A stretch of 64,000 nt of DNA from Streptomyces sp. NBC_01689. Its GTDB lineage: Bacteria; Actinomycetota; Actinomycetes; Streptomycetales; Streptomycetaceae. How positions within the stretch are numbered: position 1 is the stretch's first letter; every line of letters begins with the position of its first letter. The notes under the pieces are model-generated. The model was not told the DNA's origin. It searched no databases and saw nothing but the letters and a program-made list of their open reading frames with translations. A program made the translations under genes and the position numbers. Positions 47,643 to 56,102 of this stretch are shown in pieces. The stretch lies in contig NZ_CP109592.1 of assembly GCF_036250675.1 (NCBI RefSeq), forward strand, positions 7,874,001 to 7,938,000, in the 5' to 3' direction.

Positions 47643-48404
47643 ATGTCCACCACTGAGCAGCAGGTCGCCGTAGTCACCGGTGCCGCGCGCGGCATCGGCG
47701 CCGCGACCGCCGTACGACTGGCCGCCGAGGGCCGCGCGGTCGCGGTCATCGATCTCGACGAGGCCGCGTGCAAGGACACCGTGGAGAAGATCACCGCTGC
47801 CGGTGGCCGCGCCCTCGCGGTCGGCTGCGACGTCTCCGACGAGGCGCAGGTCGAGGCCGCGATCGCGCGGATCGCCGAGGAGCTGGGCGCGCCGACCGTC
47901 CTGGTGAACAACGCGGGCGTGCTCCGCGACAACCTGCTGTTCAAGATGGCCGCGTCCGACTGGGACACCGTCATGAACGTGCACCTGCGCGGTGCCTTCC
48001 TGATGTCGAAGGCCTGCCAGAAGTACATGGTGGACGCGAACTTCGGCCGGATCGTCAACCTGTCCTCCTCCTCCGCCCTCGGCAACCGCGGCCAGGCCAA
48101 CTACTCGGCCGCCAAGGCCGGTCTGCAGGGCCTGACCAAGACGCTCGCCATCGAGCTCGGCAAGTTCGGCGTCACGGCGAACGCCGTCGCGCCCGGCTTC
48201 ATCGCCACCGACATGACCGCCGCCACCGCCGCCCGAGTCGGCATGGGCTTCGAGGACTTCCAGGCCGCGGCCGCCACCCAGATCCCCGTGCAGCGCGTCG
48301 GCAACCCCGACGACATCGCCAACGCCATCGCCTTCTTCACCGGTGAGGCGGCCGGATTCGTCTCCGGACAGGTGCTGTACGTGGCCGGCGGACCGCTCGA
48401 CTAG
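47643..48404 (+). CDS. 3-oxoacyl-ACP reductase-like SDR (FabG family)
   Basis: 253 residues, classical SDR with TGAARGIG, NNAGV, catalytic Ser in NLSSSSALGN, YSAAK and PGFIATDM. The C-terminus SGQVLYVAGG is FabG-like. ATG 47643 has GAGGAGAA upstream. It precedes another SDR by 16 bases. FabG-family reduction of beta-ketoacyl thioesters is likely, but paralogues in Streptomyces vary. Confidence 0.9.
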   Translation: MSTTEQQVAVVTGAARGIGAATAVRLAAEGRAVAVIDLDEAACKDTVEKITAAGGRALAVGCDVSDEAQVEAAIARIAEELGAPTVLVNNAGVLRDNLLFKMAASDWDTVMNVHLRGAFLMSKACQKYMVDANFGRIVNLSSSSALGNRGQANYSAAKAGLQGLTKTLAIELGKFGVTANAVAPGFIATDMTAATAARVGMGFEDFQAAAATQIPVQRVGNPDDIANAIAFFTGEAAGFVSGQVLYVAGGPLD

Positions 48405-48420
48405 GGCCGGGGACACGGAC

Positions 48421-49182
48421 ATGACCTCACTTCCCGAACTCTCCGGCAAGGTGGCCCTCGTCACCGGCGCGAGCCGTGGCATCGGCTACGGCGTCGCGGA
48501 GGCACTCATCGCCCGCGGTGACCGCGTGTGCATCACCGGCCGCAACGAGGACGCTCTCAAGGAGGCCGTCGAGACACTCGGTGCCGACCGCGTCATCGGT
48601 GTCGCGGGCAAGGCCCACGACGAGGCCCACCAGGCCGTCGCCGTCGAGCGCACCATGGAGGCCTTCGGCCGCGTCGACTACCTGGTCAACAACGCCGGTA
48701 CGAACCCGGTGTTCGGCCCCATGGCCGACCTGGACCTCAACGTGGCCCGCAAGGTCTTCGAGACGAACGTCGTCTCGGCGCTCGGCTTCGCCCAGCTGAC
48801 CTGGAAGGCCTGGCAGAGCGAGCACGGCGGCGCGATCGTCAACATCGCGTCCGTCGCGGGCGTCGCCCCCTCGCCGTTCATCGGCGCGTACGGCATGAGC
48901 AAGGCCGCCATGATCAACCTGACCGTGCAGCTCGCGCACGAGTTCGCGCCCAAGGTCAGGGTCAACGCGATCGCGCCCGCCGTCGTCAAGACCAAGTTCG
49001 CGCAGGCCCTGTACGAGGGCCGCGAGGAAGAGGCGGCCGCGGCGTACCCGCTCGGCCGGCTCGGCGTCCCCTCCGACATCGGAGGCGCCGCCGCGTTCCT
49101 CACCTCGGCCCAGTCGGACTGGATCACCGGACAGACCCTCGTGGTCGACGGCGGCATCTTCCTGAACGCCGGAGTGGGCTGA
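48421..49182 (+). CDS. SDR family oxidoreductase
   Basis: 253 residues with TGASRGIG, NNAGTN, Ser in NIASVAGVA, YGMSK and the C-terminal GQTLVVDGG. It is a paralogue of the preceding FabG-like gene and probably cotranscribed (16-base gap). GGGGAC upstream of ATG 48421 is a weak ribosome-binding site. The two SDRs could act in sequence or as a heteromer, as FabG-like pairs sometimes do; that is inference. Confidence 0.9.
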   Translation: MTSLPELSGKVALVTGASRGIGYGVAEALIARGDRVCITGRNEDALKEAVETLGADRVIGVAGKAHDEAHQAVAVERTMEAFGRVDYLVNNAGTNPVFGPMADLDLNVARKVFETNVVSALGFAQLTWKAWQSEHGGAIVNIASVAGVAPSPFIGAYGMSKAAMINLTVQLAHEFAPKVRVNAIAPAVVKTKFAQALYEGREEEAAAAYPLGRLGVPSDIGGAAAFLTSAQSDWITGQTLVVDGGIFLNAGVG

Positions 49183-49321
49183 CGGACGTCCGGGCGGGGC
49201 GACGGACAGTACCGTCCGCCGCCCCACCCGGGCACGGCTTCCCGGCCGGAACTCCTCGGTGGGACCGGCCCACGCCGGGCGGCAGGGTCGTTTTCGCTGG
49301 TGGCGAGGGGTGCGCGGACCG

Positions 49322-49344
49322 TTGTCAGTGGTCGCCTGTAGGTT
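49322..49344 (+). promoter_or_regulatory. RecA-NDp/PafBC-type DNA-damage promoter of ung
   Basis: TTGTCAGTG (49322-49330), 8 bases, TAGGTT (49339-49344): exact match to TTGTCRGTG-N8-TANNNT. Transcription would start near 49351, with GGAGGAAG in the leader before GTG 49384. Confidence 0.82.
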
Positions 49345-49383
49345 CTGAGGCCTGGAAGTGACCGCACACCGGAGGAAGTTGAC

Positions 49384-50067
49384 GTGACCGACACCGCCAT
49401 GCTGCCCGAGTCCTGGCGCGGCGTCCTCGGCGAGGAACTGCAGCAGCCCTACTTCAAGGAACTCGCCGAGTTCGTCGAGGAGGAGCGAGCCAAGGGTCCC
49501 GTCTACCCTCCGCGCGAGGAGGTCTTCGCCGCGCTCGACGCGACGCCGTACGAGCGGGTGAAGGTCCTGGTCCTCGGCCAGGACCCGTACCACGGCGAGG
49601 GCCAGGGGCACGGCCTGTGCTTCTCGGTTCGCCCCGGCGTGAAGACCCCGCCCTCCCTGCGGAACATCTACAAGGAGATGAAGGAGGAGCTCGGCACCCC
49701 GATCCCGGACAACGGCTATCTGATGCCGTGGGCCGAGCAGGGCGTCCTGCTGCTCAACGCGGTGCTGACCGTGCGCTCCGGAGAGGCCAACTCCCACAAG
49801 GGCAAGGGCTGGGAGAGGTTCACGGACGCGGTGATCCGTTCCGTGGCCGACCGCCCCGACCCGGCGGTCTTCGTGCTGTGGGGGAACTACGCACAGAAGA
49901 AGCTCCCGCTCATCGACCAGGACCGGCACATCGTGGTGAAGGGCGCGCACCCCTCCCCGCTGTCCGCCAAGAAGTTCTTCGGCTCCCGGCCGTTCACCCA
50001 GATCAACGAGGCCGTGGCACAGCAGGGCCACGAGCCGATCGACTGGCGGATTCCGGACCTCGGCTGA
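49384..50067 (+). CDS. ung: Uracil-DNA glycosylase, family 1
   Basis: 227 residues. It removes uracil from DNA. Catalytic water-activating loop GQDPYHGEGQGHGLCFSV (D67), LNAVLTVRSG, and the leucine-intercalation loop HPSPLSAKKFFG with the catalytic His. GTG 49384 follows GGAGGAAG. A damage-type promoter stands 40 bases upstream. Confidence 0.97.
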   Translation: MTDTAMLPESWRGVLGEELQQPYFKELAEFVEEERAKGPVYPPREEVFAALDATPYERVKVLVLGQDPYHGEGQGHGLCFSVRPGVKTPPSLRNIYKEMKEELGTPIPDNGYLMPWAEQGVLLLNAVLTVRSGEANSHKGKGWERFTDAVIRSVADRPDPAVFVLWGNYAQKKLPLIDQDRHIVVKGAHPSPLSAKKFFGSRPFTQINEAVAQQGHEPIDWRIPDLG

Positions 50068-50189
50068 CCCGGGGCCGGGGCGGCTGGGCCGGGCGGGGGC
50101 CCGGTTCGCCCCCGGTCGTCCCGGTCCGGCGGCGTACGGGGGCGCCTGAGCCGGTTTGGCGGTGGCTGCGGTTAGCGTCGGAGAAGACA

Positions 50190-50774
50190 GTGACGAGTCT
50201 GGAGGACGCGGTGGCGGAGCAGCAGGAGCAGATGGCGCCGGACGCCATGATGACCCGGATCGGCCAGGCCGTCATGCTGCACCACGGCGGCGACCGTGAG
50301 GAGGCCCGGTGCCGCTTCCTGGACCTGTGGGCGGAGATCGGCGAGGACGGCGACCCGCTGCACCGCTGCACCCTGGCGCACTACATGGCGGACACCCAGG
50401 ACGACCCCTCGGACGAGCTGGCGTGGGACCTGCGGGCCCTGTCGGCGGCCGACGAACTCGGGGACGACCGGGTCGCGGAGCACCACCGGTCACCCGCGGT
50501 ACGGGCGTTCTACCCGTCGCTGCATCTGAACCTGGCCGCGGACTACGTGAAACTCGGCCGTTGCGACGCGGCCCGTACGCATCTGCGCCGGGCCCGCGGC
50601 GCGGTGGGTGTCCTCGGTGACGACCGGTACGGGGACGGGGTGCGCGCGGCGATCGGCCGGCTGGAGCTGAGGCTCGACGACGAGGGGCCGTCGGAGGGCA
50701 CACCGGGGGAGGGGCCCGGCCGGTTCGGCGGCCCCGGAGGAGAGACGCTGGGCCCGCCCCGCCGACGCCCCTGA
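50190..50774 (+). CDS. Tetratricopeptide-like helical protein
   Basis: 194 residues, mostly alpha-helical with TPR-like pairs (CRFLDLWAEIGEDGDPLHRC, YPSLHLNLAADYVKLGRCDA) and a Gly/Pro-rich end. GTG 50190 follows GGAGAAG closely, and TAGCGT at 50173-50178 may be its -10 box. Similar Streptomyces proteins are annotated as hypothetical. Cys/His spacing does not form a known metal site. Probably a scaffold protein. Confidence 0.72.
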   Translation: MTSLEDAVAEQQEQMAPDAMMTRIGQAVMLHHGGDREEARCRFLDLWAEIGEDGDPLHRCTLAHYMADTQDDPSDELAWDLRALSAADELGDDRVAEHHRSPAVRAFYPSLHLNLAADYVKLGRCDAARTHLRRARGAVGVLGDDRYGDGVRAAIGRLELRLDDEGPSEGTPGEGPGRFGGPGGETLGPPRRRP

Positions 50775-51119
50775 CGGCCGCCCCGGAAGCACGGCGGGGT
50801 CCGGCCGGGAAACCCCGCTTGGCCGGCCCGCCCCGGATGCGGTACCTCGATCACGGAGTCGGAGACCCCGGAGTCGGAGACCCCGGAGTCCGGGGGCCCG
50901 GAGTCCGAGGGACGGAAGCCCGGAGCCCGGAGTCCGAGACCTCGGAGCCCGAGGGACCGAAGCCTGAGTCCGGGAGTCCGGGAACCCGGAGTCCGAGGGA
51001 CGGAAGCCCGGAGTCCGAAGGACCGAAGTCCGGGAGCCCGAAGCCCAGGAGTCAGAGAGCCCGGAGTCCGAGAGACCGAAGCTCGGAGTCCGAGAGGCCG
51101 AAAGCAGGGCGTGGGCGGG
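50775..51119. repeat. Degenerate tandem repeat tract
   Basis: 345 bases without a gene; 50849-51108 is a run of units of about 10-20 bases built on CGGAGTCCGAG, with variants GGAGTCGGAGACCCC (twice, from about 50863). It lies between a plus-strand gene end and a minus-strand gene end. Confidence 0.8.
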
Positions 51120-51593
51120 TCAATGACCGTACGTGCCCTTGCAGATGACCGCCTCGGGGCTGCCCGGATTCCAGCCGCCGTACTTCGTGCCGAGGACACA
51201 CAGATCCTGGACCTTCGGGACGTGCGTCGCCGGGGGCGGGGCGGCGGTGTGGTGGGCGGACCCGTGCGGCTTCGGCCGGGCGTGCGGTGCGGCGGGGGCG
51301 TGCCGCTGAGCCGGGACCTGCGGGGCGGCCTGCGCGGGCGGAGCGGCGTGGTGTCTCCCCGTGGCGCGGGACGCCTCCGGTGAGGGCTTCGGCGACGGTC
51401 CGACGAACTCCAGGGCCTCCTGCCCCGGAGCCTGCACGACCCGCTCCACGGCCCGTCCGTCCGGACGTGGCGAGGGCAGGGTGGGCGCGGAGGCCGGGCC
51501 GGGGGCGGCCGGCCGCTGGACGGTCACACAGCCGGCGAGGGCGGAGACCGCCACGGTGACCAGGAGTGCCGCGGTCGTCGTCGTTCGGTGCAT
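51120..51593 (-). CDS. Putative lipoprotein, hypothetical
   Basis: 157 residues. Signal peptide with lipobox LAGC (VTVAVSALAGC) gives an acylated surface protein; a Pro/Ala/His-rich linker (about 25-120) reaches a short conserved tail (VQDLCVLGTKYGGWNPGSPE, CKGTYGH) with two Cys likely disulfide-bonded. ATG 51593 has no good Shine-Dalgarno; GTG 51599 is in frame. Function unknown. Confidence 0.75.
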   Translation of the reverse strand: MHRTTTTAALLVTVAVSALAGCVTVQRPAAPGPASAPTLPSPRPDGRAVERVVQAPGQEALEFVGPSPKPSPEASRATGRHHAAPPAQAAPQVPAQRHAPAAPHARPKPHGSAHHTAAPPPATHVPKVQDLCVLGTKYGGWNPGSPEAVICKGTYGH

Positions 51594-51886
51594 CCACACA
51601 ACTCTGCTGCGTCGGGGGCTCCTTGGGGAGCGGAGAAGGCACAGGATGCCCCGCACGGGTGATCCTTGCGCTCCTCCGGCGGGCACCGGCGGACGCCGGG
51701 TGACCCGCGGCCGCCGACCGGCGACGGTGCGGCGGGGCGCCGTCGCCGTCGTCGCGCGCCCGCCGGACACCACGGGGTCCCCCTCCCCGCAGCCGGGGTC
51801 CGGTTCCTCGGGCTGCCGCGCCGACCGGTGCGGGCCGGGACGCCCGTATGCTTCCGACCAGGTCAGCGTCGAACGAAGGAGACCTC

Positions 51887-52798
51887 GTGAAGGTCGGCTG
51901 CATCGGACTCGGTGACATCGCGCAGAAGGCGTACCTGCCGGTGCTCGGCGCCCAGCCGGGGATCGAGCTGCATCTGCAGACCCGGACGCCCGAGACGCTG
52001 GCCCGGGTCGCCGACGGGCTGCACCTTCCACAGGGCCGACGGCACACCGATCTCACCGCTCTGCTCGACCAGGGGCTCGACGCGGCGTTCGTGCACGCGG
52101 CCACCGTGGCGCACCCCGAGATCGTCGCGCGGCTCCTGGAGGCGGGCGTACCGACGTTCGTCGACAAGCCGCTCGCCTACGAGCTCGACGCGTCGCAGGA
52201 GCTGGTCCGGCTCGCGGAGGAACGCGACGTCAGTCTCGCCGTCGGCTTCAACCGGCGTCACGCGCCCGGGTACGCGCAGTGCCTGGAGCACCCGCGCGAG
52301 CTGATCGTGATGCAGAAGAACCGGATAGGGCTGCCCGAGGTGCCCCGCACGATGATCCTCGACGACTTCATCCACGTCGTGGACACCCTGCGGTTCCTGG
52401 TGCCGGGGCCGGTCGACGACGTGACGGTACGGGGCCGCGTGGAGGGCGGACTGCTCCACCACGTCGTGCTCCAGCTCGCGGGCGACGGCTTCACGGCGCT
52501 CGGTGTGATGAACCGGCTGAGCGGCTCGGCGGAGGAGATCCTGGAGGTCTCCGGCCAGGACACCAAGCGCCAGGTGCTCAACCTCGCCGAGGTGATCGAC
52601 CACAAGGGCCAGCCCAGCGTGCGCCGGCGCGGGGACTGGGTGCCGGTGGCCCGTCAGCGCGGCATCGAGCAGGGTGTGCTCCTGTTCCTCGACGCCGTGC
52701 GCGCGGGCAAGGTGCTCAGCGCCCGGGACGCACTGGCGACTCATGAACTGTGCGAGCGGGTGGTACGAGCGGTGCGGGAGCGGTCCGCCGGAGCCTGA
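51887..52798 (+). CDS. Gfo/Idh/MocA family oxidoreductase
   Basis: 303 residues. NAD(P) Rossmann start KVGCIGLGDIAQKAYLPVL and the catalytic motif EKP-like VDKPLAYEL; the rest is the alpha/beta substrate domain. GTG 51887 is well placed after GAAGGAGA; the frame extends upstream. Its last 83 bases overlap the end of the convergent lnt gene. Sugar or inositol-type substrate unknown. Confidence 0.87.
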   Translation: MKVGCIGLGDIAQKAYLPVLGAQPGIELHLQTRTPETLARVADGLHLPQGRRHTDLTALLDQGLDAAFVHAATVAHPEIVARLLEAGVPTFVDKPLAYELDASQELVRLAEERDVSLAVGFNRRHAPGYAQCLEHPRELIVMQKNRIGLPEVPRTMILDDFIHVVDTLRFLVPGPVDDVTVRGRVEGGLLHHVVLQLAGDGFTALGVMNRLSGSAEEILEVSGQDTKRQVLNLAEVIDHKGQPSVRRRGDWVPVARQRGIEQGVLLFLDAVRAGKVLSARDALATHELCERVVRAVRERSAGA

Positions 52799-54305
52799 GC
52801 GCACGGACGCCCTCCGTGGCGCAGACGGCGGCCAGGACCAGCAGCGCCCCGTGCACCGGCCAGTCGCCGTACCGGACGTACGGGGTGACCCCGCGCGCGA
52901 GGGGGACCTCGTACACGGCCGTCTCGCTCGCGCCCGTGCCGATCCAGGAGCCGAGCCGCTCGCCGCCGGGCCCGTAGACGGCGGAGACACCGGTGAGGGT
53001 GGCGTGCACCATCGGGCGGCCGGTCTCGGCGGCCCGCAGCGCGGCCAGCGAGGCGTGCTGCGCGGGCGCCCAGCTGTGCTGGAACGACGAGGTGGAGGAC
53101 TGGGCGAGGAGGACTTCCGCACCGTCCTGGGCGAGATGCCGGCTCATGTCGGGAAACGCGGTCTCGAAGCAGATCATGGGCCCGACACGCAGTCCGTGCC
53201 CGGCGTCCATCACCACCTGTCCGGTGCCGCGCCTGCGGTCCTCGCCCGCGGCTTTGCCGACCGAGGTCGCCCAGCCGAGGAGGGCGCGCGCCGGTACGTA
53301 CTCACCGAAGGGGACGAGACGCATCTTGTCGTAGCGGGCGCCGGTCGGTCCGCTCGGTCCCACCAGCACCGAACTCTTGTATATCCCCGGCCGGTCGGAG
53401 CGCCGCGCGTCGACGTTCACGAGGATGTCGGCGCCGGTCTCGCGGGACAGTGCCGCGATCCGGTCCGCCAGATCGGGCCGGTCGGCCAGGTCGACGCCGA
53501 CGCTGCTCTCGCCCCAGACCACGAGGTCGACCCGGCGCCCGGCGAGCGTGCGGGTGAGGGCCTCCTCGCGCGCGAAGCGCTTCTCCGCGCCGGTGCCCGC
53601 GCCGCCGATGACGCCGGGCTGTACGACGGCGACGCGCACCCGGTCGTCGAGCTCCGGGCGCGGGGACCACACCCAGGCCGCCGAGGTGGCGGCGGCGGTG
53701 GCGACGAGCCCGATGACGGCGGTGGCGACGACGGGCACCCGCGACCGGCGCACGGCCGTCAGGACCGCGATCGCGACGTTCACGGCGACCACCAGGAAGC
53801 TCAGCAGCCACACCCCGCCGACCGACGCGAGCCGCAGCGCGGGCGTCACCTGCCACTGACTCGACCCGAGCAGACCCCAGGGCCCGCCCAGCCCCTGCCA
53901 GGACCGGACGAGTTCGACGCCTAGCCAGCCCGACGGCAGCACCACGAGCGCGGCCCCGACCCGCCCCGCCGAGGGCACCCCGCCGAGGAACCGGCGTACC
54001 AGCCAGCCCCAGGGCGCCCACAGCGCCCCGAGCAGTCCCGCGATCAGGACCGTGAAGACATGGAGGCTCGGCAACAGCCAGTGGTGCACGGCCAGCATGA
54101 ATCCCAGGCCGCCGAACCAGCCGTCGTACGCGGCCCGTCGGCCCGTCGGGGCGGTGCGGGCCAGCAGGATCCAGGGTACGAGGGCGACGTAGGCGAACCA
54201 CCACCACGACGGGGCCGGGAAGGCGAGGACCGGCAGGGAGCCGGCGAGCGCGGCGAGGACCGCACGCCGCCAGGGGGAGTCACGCCATCGGCCGAACCTC
54301 GTCAT
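52716..54305 (-). CDS. lnt: Apolipoprotein N-acyltransferase
   Basis: 529 residues with about six to eight membrane helices (1-210) and an external nitrilase domain. The catalytic triad is present: E266 in WGESSVG, K327 in YDKMRLVPFGEYVP and C379 in MICFETAF. It N-acylates the lipidated Cys of lipoproteins such as those seen in this window. ATG 54305 has GGGAGGGAGG upstream. The 3' end overlaps the Gfo/Idh gene antisense. Confidence 0.93.
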   Translation of the reverse strand: MTRFGRWRDSPWRRAVLAALAGSLPVLAFPAPSWWWFAYVALVPWILLARTAPTGRRAAYDGWFGGLGFMLAVHHWLLPSLHVFTVLIAGLLGALWAPWGWLVRRFLGGVPSAGRVGAALVVLPSGWLGVELVRSWQGLGGPWGLLGSSQWQVTPALRLASVGGVWLLSFLVVAVNVAIAVLTAVRRSRVPVVATAVIGLVATAAATSAAWVWSPRPELDDRVRVAVVQPGVIGGAGTGAEKRFAREEALTRTLAGRRVDLVVWGESSVGVDLADRPDLADRIAALSRETGADILVNVDARRSDRPGIYKSSVLVGPSGPTGARYDKMRLVPFGEYVPARALLGWATSVGKAAGEDRRRGTGQVVMDAGHGLRVGPMICFETAFPDMSRHLAQDGAEVLLAQSSTSSFQHSWAPAQHASLAALRAAETGRPMVHATLTGVSAVYGPGGERLGSWIGTGASETAVYEVPLARGVTPYVRYGDWPVHGALLVLAAVCATEGVRALRLRRTAPAPLVPPARTVHESPVRPGR

Positions 54306-54375
54306 ACGGCGCCTCCCTCCCCGGTGCTCCCTCCAGTGTGCGCTTCACGGACGATCTACGACAGGGGGCCTGCGG

Positions 54376-55911
54376 TCAGGTGGCGGAAGGTTTCTGACGC
54401 GGCTGCGGCATGCGGCGCCACTTCTCCTGGACGACCACCTCGCGCAGACGCCAGCCGAGATGCGTGCGGACCAGTCCGAAGACGTACCGGCCGCCGCACA
54501 CGAAGTCCGGTGCGGTGGGCCCCCCTTCGGGTCCGGCGAAGCGCATCGGGTTGATGTAGTCGGCCTGGACCCGGGCCGTGTCGCCGCTGTCCTGGTCCAG
54601 TACTCCGAACCGCACCCGCCGGTTGACGATCAGGTGCTGGCGCATGGGGAACAGCTCCATGCTCCGCGCCAGCCATCCCGCGACCTGGTCGGCGTCCCCC
54701 TCGATGCCGCCTGCGGAGCGGTAGTCCGCGCGGCCGCCCGGCGCGAACAGCCCCCGGTAGGCGTCCCAGTCGCCGTCGTCGACCACCACCGCGTAGTCGG
54801 TGACGAGTCCGTCCACGGCGAACCGGTCCATCACGGTCGCGAGCTCCACACGCTGCGTCATCGGCTCAGTGTTGGCCACCGGGCCCGCGGAGCCAAGTGG
54901 CGTGCAGGGACATTCGCCCGGCGGCGCGCGGACGTGCGGAGGGCCGGCGTGCTGGCGGACGAGCTCGTAGGACCTGAGGCGGTCGGCCAGCGCGTGGACG
55001 GGTGTCACCAGCATGAGCTCGTCCGCGCCGGTCGCCTCCGCCAGCGCCGTCAGCCGGGCCGTGACCGTGTCGGGGGTGCCATGGGCCTGCTGGGCGCGGA
55101 AGCCCGCCAGGGCCCGTGCCTCCTGGGCGGTGAACGGGTGGGCGGCGGCCTGTTCTGGTGCGGGGAAGGGGATGTCGCTCCTTCCCTGGAGCAGCCCCGC
55201 CTTGACGACGTCCATCGGGCCCGCGAGCCGCGCGGCCTCCTCCGGGGTCCCGGCGCACACCGTCTCCACGCAGACCAGCACACGGGGACGGCCGCACCAG
55301 CGGGAGGGGGAGAAGCGCGCCCGGTAGTGGCCGAGCGCGGTGAGGGTGTTATCGGGACGGATGTGGTGGGCGAAGGCGATCGGCAGCCCCAGCTCCGCGG
55401 CGAGCGCGGCACCGGCCGTGCTGGAGGACAGCAGCCAGGGCTCGGGAAGCGGTTCGAGCGCGACCTCCTCCATCAGGAACCGCAGGGTCTCCGACACGTC
55501 GTGGCGGTACTCGTCGTCCGTCGTCGGACCGGCCCCGCGCCGCAGGGCCCGCGCCGTGGGCTCGTCGAAGGTGCCCGGACCGCGTCCGATACCCAGGTCG
55601 ATCCGGCCCGCGTGCAGGGCGGCGAGCGTGCCGAACTGCTCGGCCAGCATGAGCGGAGCGTGGTTCGGGGCGAGGACGCCGCCGGATCCGAGACGGAGGG
55701 ACGAGGTCGACGCGGCCGCGTGGGCGGTCAGGACGACCGGCGGGAACGCCCCGATGGCGGGGGAGTGGTGGTGCTCGGCGTACCAGAGCCGCCGGTATCC
55801 GAGGTCGTCGAGCCGCCGGGCGAACTCGGTGGTGTCGCGCAACGTGTCCGCGGCCCGTGTGCCCGCCTGGACCATGGCTACCTCGAGCGCACCGAGCGGC
55901 ACAGAGATCAT
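54376..55911 (-). CDS. Fused LLM-class monooxygenase and SnoaL-like protein
   Basis: One uninterrupted frame of 511 residues. Residues about 1-345 are a luciferase-like monooxygenase of the MsnO8 subgroup (LGALEVAMVQAGTRAADTLR, YAEHHHSPAIGAFPPVVL, RIDLGIGRGPGTFDEPTARA). After a 30-residue linker, 161 residues from MTQRVELATV are a SnoaL/NTF2 domain (DWDAYRGLFAPGGRADYRSA, FPMRQHLIVNRRVRFG). They are usually separate genes. ATG 54861 before the SnoaL part has only a weak GAG site, so fusion is likely, though internal starts remain possible. ATG 55911 has TATACT 6 bases upstream and no Shine-Dalgarno. Confidence 0.82.
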   Translation of the reverse strand: MISVPLGALEVAMVQAGTRAADTLRDTTEFARRLDDLGYRRLWYAEHHHSPAIGAFPPVVLTAHAAASTSSLRLGSGGVLAPNHAPLMLAEQFGTLAALHAGRIDLGIGRGPGTFDEPTARALRRGAGPTTDDEYRHDVSETLRFLMEEVALEPLPEPWLLSSSTAGAALAAELGLPIAFAHHIRPDNTLTALGHYRARFSPSRWCGRPRVLVCVETVCAGTPEEAARLAGPMDVVKAGLLQGRSDIPFPAPEQAAAHPFTAQEARALAGFRAQQAHGTPDTVTARLTALAEATGADELMLVTPVHALADRLRSYELVRQHAGPPHVRAPPGECPCTPLGSAGPVANTEPMTQRVELATVMDRFAVDGLVTDYAVVVDDGDWDAYRGLFAPGGRADYRSAGGIEGDADQVAGWLARSMELFPMRQHLIVNRRVRFGVLDQDSGDTARVQADYINPMRFAGPEGGPTAPDFVCGGRYVFGLVRTHLGWRLREVVVQEKWRRMPQPRQKPSAT

Positions 55912-55917
55912 CTGCTC

Positions 55918-55923
55918 AGTATA
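55918..55923 (-). promoter_or_regulatory. -10 box of leaderless LLM-SnoaL gene
   Basis: Minus-strand TATACT ends 6 bases before ATG 55911. The -35 region is weak. Confidence 0.5.
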
Positions 55924-56102
55924 GGGAGCGGGACCGGGCGGGCACGGGTGTTCGGTCGATCGGGGCGAGCCGCGGACGGCGTCGGCCTCCGGCATCCGGA
56001 GGCCGAACAAGCCCTGGAGGCAGCCGAGTTCGTACGGTCCGCTGGTGGGTCGGGGAGGTGTGGGACCGGACGCCGGTGACGGCGACCGGTCCTGACGCCC
56101 GA

